From an uncultured Lachnospiraceae bacterium (lineage in GTDB: Bacteria > Bacillota > Clostridia > Lachnospirales > Lachnospiraceae): DNA of 6,670 bases. The DNA lies in the NCBI GenBank assembly GCA_910579645.1, contig CAJTVK010000183.1:1-6670 (forward strand), given 5' to 3'. Positions 1 to 6,138 of the stretch are shown here, in pieces; the first letter of the stretch is position 1, and each line of letters starts with the position of its first letter. Under the pieces are notes generated by a model. That model searched no databases and was not told the origin of the DNA. It worked only from the letters and a program-made list of their open reading frames with translations. Position numbers and translations under genes: made by a program.

Positions 1-154
1 CGTCCTCGGTGAAATACACCTCAATCCCCATCCGCTTTAACAATCTCGTCTGCTGTAGGGTGTCCACCGTGTTCCTTGCGAACCTTGATACCTCCCTTGT
101 GACGATCAGGTCGAAATGTCCGTCCTTTGCATATAAAGCTCCATCCTCCCGTTC
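1..154 (-). pseudogene. Serine recombinase catalytic-domain fragment (resolvase/invertase family), truncated
   Basis: Reading the minus strand from about 136 down to the window edge gives a continuous peptide containing DLIVTREVSRFARNT, then VDTLQQTRLLKRMG and IEVYFTED. This is the conserved block of the large serine recombinases (Resolvase domain) that move conjugative elements and phages in Firmicutes; the SRFARN segment is its hallmark. The frame is closed upstream by a stop at 155-157. The N-terminal part with the catalytic serine and the usual YxRVSTxxQ motif is absent, so the gene is broken at its 5' side. The C-terminal part would lie left of base 1 and cannot be judged. A second minus-strand frame (about 207 to 106, starting MRMAEQKAEK) looks protein-like but I do not recognise it; it may be another fragment, or the same gene after a frameshift near 137. 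It faces the integrase remnant at 220 head to head. Family certain, extent uncertain. Confidence 0.72.
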
Positions 155-219
155 TTATAAACCATCTTCACCGTTTCCTTTTCCGCTTTCTGCTCCGCCA
201 TACGCATCCCGCCGTAGGC

Positions 220-484
220 AGTCGGGTTCTCAAGCGCATCAATGCTTCGTGGAAAGCCCATTACGAAAGCGAGCCGTTATCGCAGGAGTTTCTCCAAAAG
301 CCACTGTCCAGTATTAACGCCACTGATGCTGACTGAATGGGCAGAATCGCTCCTCAAGAAGCACTATCCTGTGGACAAAAAGAAGTTTTCACGTATGTTC
401 AGCATCATCAGGCAATGCTTTGAATACGCATCTGACGAGGATGTGGCAATCCTCACAGCCGACACATGGGCTAAGGCTCGGAAA
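220..484 (+). pseudogene. Tyrosine recombinase (integrase), 5' remnant: core-binding domain, frameshifted
   Basis: From about 220 the plus strand reads SRVLKRINASWKAHYESEP and continues to KPLSSI in one frame. It then continues as TPLMLTEWAESLLKKHYP to ADTWAKAR in the next frame. This pattern (RI..W..HY, KPL..IT, L..WA, then a helix ending in IIRQCFEYA) is the SAM-like core-binding domain of ICE-type phage integrases. The frame switch is explained by one extra A at about 316: reading ATT-ACG instead of ATT-A-ACG gives SITPLML without a break. The N-terminal arm-binding region, roughly the first 80-130 residues, is missing; unrelated sequence with a serine recombinase fragment replaces it. The remnant stops at 484, where a group II intron begins, and resumes at 2385. 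Non-functional. Confidence 0.8.
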
Positions 485-554
485 ATAGGGTAGAGGGAGA
501 ATAAATTTCTCGCCCCTCCCATTGAACCGTACGTACGGGTCTCGTATACGGCTC
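485..554 (-). ncRNA. Group II intron domains V and VI (catalytic hairpin and branch-point helix)
   Basis: Domain V runs 554 to 524: GAGCCGTA pairs with TACGGTTC, then a two-base CG bulge, an inner TACG/CGTA helix and an AGACC loop. The AGC catalytic triad sits at the base of the stem. At 31 bases it is slightly shorter than the common 34. Domain VI (523 to 485) is a GGGAGGG...CCTCTACCC helix in which the A complementary to base 491 is the likely bulged branch point, seven bases from the intron end. Only six bases separate the maturase stop from domain V. Confidence 0.85.
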
Positions 555-560
555 TACAAC

Positions 561-1865
561 TTATATTTCAACTTTAACTAAGTAATAGGATAGGGGATTG
601 AGCAGTCCTGCTCCGTCTTTTATCCTATTTTCAAGCAAGTCTTTACTGATTATGAAATTCACTACATTCATTCCACATCTTCTGTACCAGCCAAGTCTTG
701 AATTAGCAACCTTGAATATTTCCTCATGACTAAATCCGTTTTGGTGTTTCCTGTTCAGATAACTTAGATTTCGATAAATGGTTTTCGGTCTCTTCCGCTG
801 TTTCATGACGATTGCTCGGATCTTGTGTCTCAGCCACTCTCCCAGTTCTTCCATGAACTGCTTCATCATTCCAATTCTGAAATAATTTATCCACCCCCGT
901 ACAATCTCATTCACTCTTTTGATTGTGATTGCCAGTGCCCTTGCTACAGCTTTCCCTCTTTTCAGATATTCGCTCAGCTTCTTCTTCAGTTTCTTCTTCT
1001 TTTCGTTCGTTGGTCTGACCTTCCATTCCGAACTATTCTTAAGGAATGTGAACCCAAGATATTTACTTCTTGTCGGCCTGACTACTTTTGTTTTGGCTGC
1101 ATTCACTTTCAGAAACAGTTTTCTTTCCAACCAACCACTTACAGATTTCATTACCCGGTTTGCTGCTGTTTCACTTTTCGTGAATATCAGCACATCATCG
1201 GCGTACCTTGTGAAACGGAGCCCTCTTTGCTCCAGCTCCTTGTCCAGCTTATCAAGATAAACATTGGAACAGACAACTGAAAGTGATCCCCCCTGCGGCA
1301 CTCCCGTGACAGCTGCTTTCTCCAGGCCATTCTCCATTACTCCTGCTTTCAGATATTTCCGAATCAGATTTAATGTGGTACTGTCATTTATTTGCTCTCT
1401 TAGTATCTGAATTAATTTATCGTGATTTACCTTATCGAAAAACTGTTCAATGTCTATATCTACCACCCATTCATATCCGTCATTCAGATAACACAGTGCC
1501 TGCCGGATTGCGTCATGGCAGCTTCTGCCTGGCCTGAAGCCATAGCTGCACTCACTGAATATTTCTTCGTAAATATCCGATATTGGCTGTGCGATTGCCT
1601 GCTGTATGGTTCTGTCGAGCGCTGTGGGTATCCCTAACGGACGTTGTTTTCCATTATCTTTCGAGATATATACCCTTCGGACTGGTTCTGGCATATAAGT
1701 TCTGTTCCTAATGGATGTAATAATTACTTCCTTATTTTCCTTAATATAACTTCCCAGTCCTTCCACAGTAACCCCGTCAACTCCACTTGCCCCTTTGTTG
1801 GCTGTCACCTTTTTATAGGCTCTGTTCAGATTTTCTTTTGATAAAATCACTTCGATTAGTTCCAT
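561..1865 (-). CDS. ltrA: Group II intron-encoded reverse transcriptase/maturase (no endonuclease domain)
   Basis: A 434-residue protein that helps its intron RNA fold and splice and copies it into DNA at a new site. N-terminal RT blocks: NKGASGVDG at 23-31, RPLGIPTALDR near 75-85, SYGFRP at 107-112. The palm carries VDIDIEQFFD at 135-144 (first catalytic Asp 136), GVPQGGSLS at 188-196 and YADD at 221-224. A thumb/domain X maturase region covers about 285-400, with RGWINYF at 323-329. It ends with GLLNPLSYYL and has no HNH endonuclease domain, so it belongs to the endonuclease-lacking intron proteins, which usually prime from nascent strands at replication forks. The start is supported by GGAGGAG at 1880-1874, eight bases before the ATG. 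The second half of RT block 4/5 (SLSVVCSNVYL) departs from the common PLSPLLSN form. All catalytic Asp residues are present and the ORF is unbroken. Confidence 0.96.
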   Translation of the reverse strand: MELIEVILSKENLNRAYKKVTANKGASGVDGVTVEGLGSYIKENKEVIITSIRNRTYMPEPVRRVYISKDNGKQRPLGIPTALDRTIQQAIAQPISDIYEEIFSECSYGFRPGRSCHDAIRQALCYLNDGYEWVVDIDIEQFFDKVNHDKLIQILREQINDSTTLNLIRKYLKAGVMENGLEKAAVTGVPQGGSLSVVCSNVYLDKLDKELEQRGLRFTRYADDVLIFTKSETAANRVMKSVSGWLERKLFLKVNAAKTKVVRPTRSKYLGFTFLKNSSEWKVRPTNEKKKKLKKKLSEYLKRGKAVARALAITIKRVNEIVRGWINYFRIGMMKQFMEELGEWLRHKIRAIVMKQRKRPKTIYRNLSYLNRKHQNGFSHEEIFKVANSRLGWYRRCGMNVVNFIISKDLLENRIKDGAGLLNPLSYYLVKVEI

Positions 1866-2384
1866 CGTTGTTACTCCTCCGGCCTATCCCAAAATTCATA
1901 CATAGCACCCCTCTGGATATAGACAGTATCCCTTGGTTACGTTCCTACTTTTCCTGTCCATCCGATTTCTGGCTCATGTACTATTTTAAGCATAGCGGTT
2001 TGTACTATAAATCGTTTCCGTCCTTCGGCTAAGTGCCCTGTGGGTATTCGCCTACTATGACATCATCTGACTCCCTCTCCAAACCTTTTTCGACCATACC
2101 TTTTGGTATGTGAGTAGGGTCTCCCGAGGTAAGACACTAATCTTTCATTCCACAGCCTCTTGATTTACAACTTCGGTTTACGTTTACCTTTCGGGCTTCG
2201 GTTTGATTTGCAACCTTACCCACCTAATCGCCTTATCAAGTTTCTGTCCGTAGGCTCGAGAACTTTGCTACACCACTTCCTCCATCCATACCATTACTGG
2301 TACCGACTTGTGGTTCACTACACTTGGCGGTAAAAACCCGTGGCTGGACTTGCACCAGCAAGATTAGTGCCATGCTCGGCACAC
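1866..2384 (-). ncRNA. Group II intron 5' RNA region (domains I to IV), non-coding
   Basis: This 519-base stretch between the intron 5' end and the maturase start has no credible ORF. It begins GTGTGCCGAGCATGGCAC and then CTTGCTGGTGCAAGTCCAGC, the paired start typical of domain I. Further in, AGTCAGATGATGTCATAGTAGG (in its first twenty bases) resembles a recurrent domain I segment of bacterial introns. The minus-strand sequence GAAATC near 1967-1962 could pair with the last six bases of the 5' exon (GATTTT) as EBS1, but it lies late for domain I, so I give that little weight. The maturase ribosome binding site is at 1880-1874. Confidence 0.75.
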
Positions 2385-3128
2385 AAAATCAACCGGGAAC
2401 TCATTACCGAGTCCCCTGCCCCTCTGGACGAAGAACAGGTTTTCACTGACGATGAGCGGCGGCAGATTATCGAAATGGTTCACTCCGATTCACAACGTTA
2501 CCAGAAACAGGCATCCAGTGCAGGGCTCCAGATACTTTTCCTGCTCGAGACTGGCCTGCGGATTGGAGAATGCTGCGGGCTAAAATGGTCTGACGTCAAG
2601 GGCAACCGTTTATACATACAGCGGCAGGCCGATAATGACGGGGTACGGAACTGGACAAAAACTGGCGGGAGCAGACGGGATATCCCCCTGACAACGAGGG
2701 CGCAGGACATCCTGCGGGAAGTATTGAATTTCAATGAAGCACATGGCTATGGCCACGAATGGATTTTCCAGAGCGATAATCCCGCCTACGACTACCGGCT
2801 CAGTTACAATGCCGCCGACAGGAAACTGCGCAAACTGTGCGCACGGTTGAAAACGGTATCCAAGAGTCCGCATAAACTCCGTAAGACGTGCATATCCACG
2901 CTTCTCGACAGCCCGGACGTGAATGACCGCACAGTCCAGCGGTTCGCGGGGCATAGCGATATCAGCGCCACCTACCGCTTTTACAATTTCGAGAGGAAAT
3001 CAAAGGAAGAACAGGCTCTGGCGATTGACGCGGCACTCTCGCTGCAAAACGTACCAGAACGTACCATCGGATTCGATGAGGAAAAAACGCGGGAAGCCGC
3101 ATATTTAACAGCTTCCCGACAAAAATAA
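2385..3128 (+). pseudogene. Tyrosine recombinase (integrase), 3' remnant: complete catalytic domain
   Basis: About 247 residues starting KINREL and running to ASRQK. All catalytic positions of the phage integrase family are visible: Arg in ETGLRIGE (2559-2561), Lys in WTKTGGS, HKLR (His and Arg), GHSDIS (His) and the Tyr nucleophile in YRFYNF. The PLDEEQVFTDDERRQI lead-in is typical of ICE integrases. This is the second half of the gene begun at 220, separated from it by the antisense group II intron. An open frame reaches back to a GTG at 2340, but those first codons are intron sequence and no ribosome binding site supports translation from there. The stop lies three bases from the 3' end of the tRNA-Gly gene, the classic position of an integrase beside its attachment site. 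The catalytic half is well preserved, so the inactivation may be recent. Confidence 0.88.
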
Positions 3129-3131
3129 AAG

Positions 3132-3160
3132 AGCGGGTGATGGGAATCGAACCCACGTAT
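3132..3160. other. Putative attachment site (att) in the 3' end of tRNA-Gly
   Basis: Integrative elements with tyrosine integrases often recombine in the 3' half of a tRNA gene, with the int gene directly beside it. Here the int stop is at 3128 and the tRNA 3' end at 3132, and the tRNA is intact, as expected if the element restored it on entry. The core would be the T arm and acceptor part. The partner copy is not in this window, so extent and identity are inferred. Confidence 0.42.
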
Positions 3161-3202
3161 CTAGCTTGGAAGGCTAGTGTTCTACCATTGAACTACACCC
3201 GC
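3132..3202 (-). tRNA. tRNA-Gly (anticodon UCC)
   Basis: The minus strand folds into a full cloverleaf. The acceptor stem is GCGGGTG with CACCCGC, the D arm GTTC/GAAC, the anticodon stem CTAGC/GCTAG with loop CTTCCAA (anticodon TCC), and the T arm GTGGG-TTCGATT-CCCAT. The discriminator is U (base 3132), as is normal for bacterial tRNA-Gly. CCA is not encoded; the next bases are CTTTTATTTTTG, a T-rich stretch that may end transcription. It is the downstream member of a Pro-Gly tRNA pair. Its 3' end touches the integrase remnant, so it is the probable integration target. Confidence 0.97.
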
Positions 3203-3258
3203 ATATTGTATTGCTGTGAATAAATAATCCCAATGACTGCTTGCCTATTGGCCTATCA

Positions 3259-3333
3259 TCGGGGTGACAGGATTCGAACCTGCGACCTCCTGGTCCCAAA
3301 CCAGGCACTCTAGCCAAGCTGAGCCACACCCCG
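3259..3333 (-). tRNA. tRNA-Pro (anticodon UGG)
   Basis: The minus strand gives a cloverleaf with acceptor stem CGGGGTG/CACCCCG, D arm GCTC/GAGT, anticodon stem CCTGG/CCAGG around loop TTTGGGA (anticodon TGG), T arm GCAGG-TTCGAAT-CCTGT and discriminator A at 3259. CCA is not encoded. It is first in the Pro-Gly tRNA pair. A 56-bp spacer (3203-3258) with no feature separates the two tRNAs. Confidence 0.97.
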
Positions 3334-3373
3334 CCATGCTCTCCTGTCTTATCTCCGTCACAGCACTTTTTAT

Positions 3374-3402
3374 ATTATATTACATATTTTCCATCCTGTC
3401 AA
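3374..3402 (-). promoter_or_regulatory. Sigma-A promoter of the tRNA-Pro/tRNA-Gly unit
   Basis: On the minus strand there is a consensus -35 TTGACA (3402-3397), a 17-bp spacer and a consensus -10 TATAAT (3379-3374). Transcription would start near 3367, about 34 bases before the mature tRNA-Pro. A perfect match to both boxes fits a stable-RNA gene. Confidence 0.88.
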
Positions 3403-3415
3403 TTAAATTTTCCGT

Positions 3416-3462
3416 ATTTTATAACCCATTTTATAACTCATTAAATTATCCATATTTTATAA
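3416..3462. repeat. Three copies of ATTTTATAA in the AT-rich region upstream of the tRNA promoter
   Basis: ATTTTATAA occurs at 3416-3424, 3428-3436 and 3454-3462. The block is very AT-rich and lies just upstream of the tRNA promoter on its own strand. It may act as an UP-like element for RNA polymerase, or may simply be AT-rich spacer after the phosphodiesterase gene. No clear intrinsic terminator for that gene is visible between 3403 and 3475. Confidence 0.5.
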
Positions 3463-3475
3463 GCCACAAGACACC

Positions 3476-3955
3476 TCATAAATAGAAAACAGAAAAATGT
3501 GCATCCCCCGCCTTATCCAAATCCATCACAATATAAGACGGCCTCCTGCCCTCCTGTCTGGGATAAGTCAGGCTGCCCGGATTGACGGCAATCACATTGT
3601 CCTCAAAATCAACCACCGGCTTATGCGTATGCCCGTACATTACAATATCGGCTCCCCTGGCCTCCGCTTCTTTTTTAATGGTTTCATTTCCCATCGACAC
3701 ATAATAATTATGCCCATGCGTCAGCCAGACCTGATACTTGCCAATCCGGAATTCTTTTTCTCTCGGAAGATTTGAAAAAAAATCATTATTTCCGGCAACC
3801 ATCTCTACCGGACAGCCTGCCGCTTCACTGATTATATATTCGCTCCCCTCCACATCACCGCAATGCACAACCATGTCAACCGGGCTTACCCGCTCCACAA
3901 CTTTCAGATAATTATTATTTTGACGGTGAGTGTCACTTACAATCAATATTTTCAT
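3476..3955 (-). CDS. yfcE: YfcE/MJ0936-family metallophosphoesterase (predicted phosphodiesterase)
   Basis: A 159-residue cytoplasmic enzyme with the whole calcineurin-like metal-binding set: SDTH at 7-10, GD at 33-34, GNND at 55-58, THGH at 79-82 and GHTH at 108-111. These residues hold two metal ions. Related proteins hydrolyse model phosphodiester substrates; the natural substrate is not settled. Length is normal for the family. The start at 3955 lies inside rdgB, with a 23-base overlap in another frame, preceded by the G-rich CGGGGGT as a weak ribosome binding site, so translational coupling to rdgB is likely. No second promoter is visible. There are no signal peptide or membrane segments. 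Confidence 0.93.
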   Translation of the reverse strand: MKILIVSDTHRQNNNYLKVVERVSPVDMVVHCGDVEGSEYIISEAAGCPVEMVAGNNDFFSNLPREKEFRIGKYQVWLTHGHNYYVSMGNETIKKEAEARGADIVMYGHTHKPVVDFEDNVIAVNPGSLTYPRQEGRRPSYIVMDLDKAGDAHFSVFYL

Positions 3956-4571
3956 TGTTACCCCCGATTTTCATCTTTTTCTTCAGTTCTTCTTTCATTT
4001 TACGCAATGCCTTACCTCTATGGCTGATTGCATTCTTCTCGCTGTCGCTAAGTTCCGCCGTAGTCCTGCCCAGTTCCGGCACATAAAAAATAGGGTCATA
4101 GCCAAATCCGTTGTCTCCTTTTTCTTCATAGCCAATCCGTCCCTCTATGACTCCTTGGGTTGTCCTGACCTCCCCGTCCGGAAATACTGCCGCAATCACA
4201 CAAACAAACCGCGCCGTGCGCCGCTCCTCCGGCACCCCTTCCAAACGCTTCACCAAAGCGGCATTTTTTATGGAATATGGCGTGTCTTCCCCCATATATC
4301 TGGCTGAATAAATTCCGGGTTCCTTATTCAGATAATCAATTTCCAGCCCCGAGTCATCGGCCAGAACAATTTCCCCACAGACCTCTGCCATAGCTTTTGC
4401 CTTAATTATTGCATTTTCCTCAAACGTAGAACCGTTCTCTTCTACGGAAATTCCAATCCCCATTTCCTTTGCGGACAAAACTTCTATTCCTAAATCTTTC
4501 AGAATTTCCCCTGCTTCCTTCAGCTTCCCCGCATTTCCCGTCGCAAATACAATTTTTGATTTTTCAGCCAT
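3933..4571 (-). CDS. rdgB: XTP/dITP diphosphatase (RdgB/HAM1 family, non-canonical purine NTP pyrophosphatase)
   Basis: A 212-residue protein that hydrolyses ITP, dITP and XTP to monophosphates and pyrophosphate, keeping deaminated purines out of DNA and RNA. Family motifs are complete: FATGNAGKLKE at 9-19, STFEENA at 48-54, LADDSGLE at 70-77, GFGYDPIF at 155-162 and SHRGKAL at 183-189. The frame stays open another 59 codons to an ATG at 4748. I chose 4571 because MAEKSKIVFATGN is the normal family N-terminus, the extension is not protein-like, and the upstream ATG lies between the -35 and -10 boxes of the predicted promoter. GGAAG upstream is a modest ribosome binding site. The last eight codons overlap yfcE; the Lys-rich tail is a little longer than usual. 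Confidence 0.95.
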   Translation of the reverse strand: MAEKSKIVFATGNAGKLKEAGEILKDLGIEVLSAKEMGIGISVEENGSTFEENAIIKAKAMAEVCGEIVLADDSGLEIDYLNKEPGIYSARYMGEDTPYSIKNAALVKRLEGVPEERRTARFVCVIAAVFPDGEVRTTQGVIEGRIGYEEKGDNGFGYDPIFYVPELGRTTAELSDSEKNAISHRGKALRKMKEELKKKMKIGGNNENIDCK

Positions 4572-4723
4572 ATCCCATTCTTCCACTTTCTTCCGCAATA
4601 TCAACACAGATGTCCCCGCGTCCTGCTTCCGGCACTGTGCCGTAGGATGCCTGCATTCTAATAGCCTCGTCCGTTCCGCCCGGCTGCCCCGCAGCATGCC
4701 GCACGCTATCCGCTTACGGTCCT
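4572..4723 (-). promoter_or_regulatory. Long GC-rich leader of rdgB
   Basis: If transcription starts near 4723, rdgB has a leader of about 150 bases, clearly richer in G and C than the genes around it. Local hairpins are visible on the minus strand, for example GCTGC-GGG-GCAGC and CGGCA-CAG-TGCCG. I recognise no known riboswitch, T-box or leader peptide. It may be a regulatory leader or an inserted repeat. Confidence 0.4.
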
Positions 4724-4729
4724 TCCAAG

Positions 4730-4759
4730 ATACTACGACATCCTGCAATGTTCTGTCAA
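4730..4759 (-). promoter_or_regulatory. Predicted sigma-A promoter for rdgB-yfcE
   Basis: The minus strand has a consensus -35 TTGACA (4759-4754), an 18-bp spacer and the -10-like TAGTAT (4735-4730). It sits between the methyltransferase stop and rdgB, so rdgB-yfcE can be made independently of the upstream gene. The -10 is only a 4 of 6 match. Confidence 0.6.
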
Positions 4760-4770
4760 CAGATATTTTG

Positions 4771-4792
4771 CCCTCCTATATCAATAGGAAGG
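4771..4792. promoter_or_regulatory. Inverted repeat just upstream of the rdgB promoter
   Basis: CCCTCCTAT (4771-4779) and ATAGGAAGG (4784-4792) form a nine-pair stem with one wobble pair and a four-base loop ATCA. It lies 12 bp upstream of the -35 box and 34 bp after the methyltransferase stop. No T run follows on either strand, so it is a poor intrinsic terminator. An operator or an mRNA 3'-end hairpin is possible. Confidence 0.45.
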
Positions 4793-4825
4793 AACCGCCA
4801 CGGAATTTCTCCGCCTCACACAGCC

Positions 4826-5971
4826 TTACTTTCTCGCCGGCGGCTTCGGCCCCATAAACTGATAAAAATATGCCCTTATCATCCCATTATACACTTTCCT
4901 GTTCTTATCCGCTTTCCGTCCTATGTCACGTTCCGCATTTTCATAGGCAGTGACCATATAAAGAGACCATGCATCCAGATTCCTGTACCGCTCCCCTAAA
5001 GCACGGTACAAAGCCGGCAGTTTTTCCTTCTCTTCCATCCGTTCCCCATAAGGAGGATTCGTAATAATGAAACCGTACTTCTTCGCATGGCTTAAATCCT
5101 CCACTCCCCTTTTCTGGAAATGAATCATCTTCTCCACACCGGCCAGCTTTGCATTCTCCCTGGCGGAAGCAACGATGCTTTCATCAATATCATAGCCCTG
5201 AATATCCGTTTCCACACTGAAATCCGCCATTTCCTGCGCCTCATCCAAAGTATCGTACCAGTTTTTCCTTTTCACCACATGACTCCAATTTTCCGCCAGA
5301 AAAGAACGGTTCATTCCCGGTGCGGCATTGGCCGCCATCAGAGCCGCTTCTATAGGAAATGTGCCGCTTCCGCAGAAAGGATCTACCAAGATTCTGTCCC
5401 CCCGCCAGGGAGTCAGCATAATCAGCGCAGCAGCCAGATTTTCGGCAATCGGAGCTTTTGCCGCCAGTTTACGGTATCCCCGCTTATGTAAGGATTCTCC
5501 CGTGGTATCCAAGCCAACCGTCACTTCATCCTTCAGAAGAAATACCCGTATGGGAAAGCTCTCCCCCTCCTCTTCAAACCAGCTGCGCCGATAAGCTTCT
5601 TTCAGCCGCTCCACCATTGCTTTTTTCATTACGGACTGAATATCCGAAGGGCTGAACAGCCTGCTTTTCACGCTTCCTGCCTTTGCCACCCAGAATTTCC
5701 CGTCTTCCGGTATGTATTCCTCCCAAGGCAGTTCCTTCGTCCCCTGAAACAGTTCCTCAAACGTTTCCGCATGAAACCCGCCTATCTTAATCAATACCCT
5801 CTCCGCCGTCCTCAGAAAAACGTTCGCCCGACAGACCGCCTCTTCGTCCCCAAGAAACGTCACTCTCCCGTCTTCCACCCGGCTCACGTCATATCCCAAA
5901 TCAATAATCTCCCTCTTCAGCACTGCCTCCAGGCCGAAATGGCAGGGCGCAATCAATTCGTATCTTCTCAT
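4826..5971 (-). CDS. rlmL: THUMP-domain class I SAM-dependent RNA methyltransferase (RlmL/YpsC family)
   Basis: A 381-residue protein, the size of B. subtilis YpsC and of the N-terminal half of E. coli RlmKL, which makes m2G2445 in 23S rRNA. A ferredoxin-like and THUMP RNA-binding region covers about 1-165, starting YELIAPCHFGLEAVLKRE. A Rossmann methyltransferase domain follows: VDPFCGSGTFPIEAA at 196-210 (motif I, SAM binding), GYDID at 259-263 (motif II) and TNPPYGER at 304-311 (catalytic motif IV, typical of N2-guanine methylation). The RlmK half is absent, as is usual in Firmicutes. The start is supported by AAAGGA about nine bases upstream. It has its own promoter about 135 bp upstream and is followed, same strand, by rdgB and yfcE. 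The exact modified base here is inferred from the family. Confidence 0.93.
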   Translation of the reverse strand: MRRYELIAPCHFGLEAVLKREIIDLGYDVSRVEDGRVTFLGDEEAVCRANVFLRTAERVLIKIGGFHAETFEELFQGTKELPWEEYIPEDGKFWVAKAGSVKSRLFSPSDIQSVMKKAMVERLKEAYRRSWFEEEGESFPIRVFLLKDEVTVGLDTTGESLHKRGYRKLAAKAPIAENLAAALIMLTPWRGDRILVDPFCGSGTFPIEAALMAANAAPGMNRSFLAENWSHVVKRKNWYDTLDEAQEMADFSVETDIQGYDIDESIVASARENAKLAGVEKMIHFQKRGVEDLSHAKKYGFIITNPPYGERMEEKEKLPALYRALGERYRNLDAWSLYMVTAYENAERDIGRKADKNRKVYNGMIRAYFYQFMGPKPPARK

Positions 5972-5990
5972 ATTCCAATATCCTTTCCAC

Positions 5991-6010
5991 CCGGAAGATT
6001 TTACCTCCGG
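5991..6010 (-). promoter_or_regulatory. Leader hairpin next to the methyltransferase ribosome binding site
   Basis: On the minus strand CCGGAGG pairs with CTTCCGG around a TAAAAT loop (seven pairs, one wobble). It lies within the roughly 130-base leader, immediately upstream of the AAAGGA ribosome binding site at about 5987-5982. The GGAGG in its 5' arm could itself resemble a ribosome binding site. A role in translation control is possible but unproven. Confidence 0.35.
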
Positions 6011-6092
6011 CTCTTATTCCCACATTAAAACGTACCTTGAAATTCATCGTCTGCATTCGGATTCATCATGCATTTAAATTCATTCAAGACGA

Positions 6093-6118
6093 TTTTGCAA
6101 ACACACTCTAGTATACAT
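6093..6118. repeat. Direct repeat, copy A (CAAACACaCTCTAGTA type)
   Basis: TTTTGCAAACACACTCTAGT followed by ATACAT closely matches TTTTTCAAACACGCTCTAGT followed by ACATCA at 6572-6597, in the same orientation. The shared core is CAAACACRCTCTAGT. The copies lie about 480 bp apart and flank the small Asn-rich gene. They could be ends of a non-coding repeat family or a shared regulatory sequence. Confidence 0.55.
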
Positions 6119-6138
6119 AGATTCCCCACACTTTTCAA
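6110..6138 (-). promoter_or_regulatory. Predicted sigma-A promoter for the RlmL-like methyltransferase
   Basis: The minus strand has -35 TTGAAA (6138-6133), a 17-bp spacer and -10 TATACT (6115-6110), each one base from consensus. Transcription would start near 6103. The -10 box lies inside copy A of the 26-bp repeat described below. Confidence 0.72.

Larger units (their letters stand above)
485..2384 (-). mobile_element. Group II intron, full length (1900 bp), inserted antisense in the integrase gene
   Basis: On the minus strand the element starts at 2384 with GTGTGCC, matching the GUGYG 5' end of group II introns. It ends at 485 with CTACCCTAT, the usual A-Y 3' end, with a bulged A seven bases from the end. 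Domain V (554-524) and domain VI (523-485) follow the stop of an intact reverse transcriptase/maturase ORF. Both boundaries are confirmed independently: deleting exactly 485-2384 joins CGG-AAA to AAA-ATC and restores the integrase frame (WAKAR-KKINREL). No target-site duplication is seen, as expected for retrohoming. Because the intron is antisense to its host gene, splicing cannot rescue the integrase. The intact ORF and clean ends suggest recent insertion and possible activity; that last point is inference. Confidence 0.92.

Noticed and set aside
825..1280. Plus-strand ORFs opposite the maturase (825-1280, 919-1260, 1422-1637)
   Set aside because: Shadows of the intact minus-strand maturase with no ribosome binding site or recognisable domain.
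2340..2384. Start of the integrase 3' ORF at a GTG within the intron
   Set aside because: These codons are antisense group II intron sequence; the integrase part begins at 2385 and no ribosome binding site is present.
2498..3156. Minus-strand ORFs opposite the integrase remnant
   Set aside because: The plus strand carries all integrase motifs; the minus-strand frames are Cys- and Arg-rich shadows.
3416..3462. Possible CRISPR-like short repeats
   Set aside because: Three nine-base AT-rich copies with uneven spacing of 3 and 17 bases are not a CRISPR array.
3264..3485. Plus-strand ORF starting MTGFEPATSWSQTR
   Set aside because: It is the antisense of tRNA-Pro, a well-known false gene call, and its remainder crosses the tRNA promoter.
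4572..4748. N-terminal extension of rdgB to an ATG at 4748
   Set aside because: The extension does not resemble the family, and its ATG lies between the predicted -35 and -10 boxes, so it would not be in the transcript.
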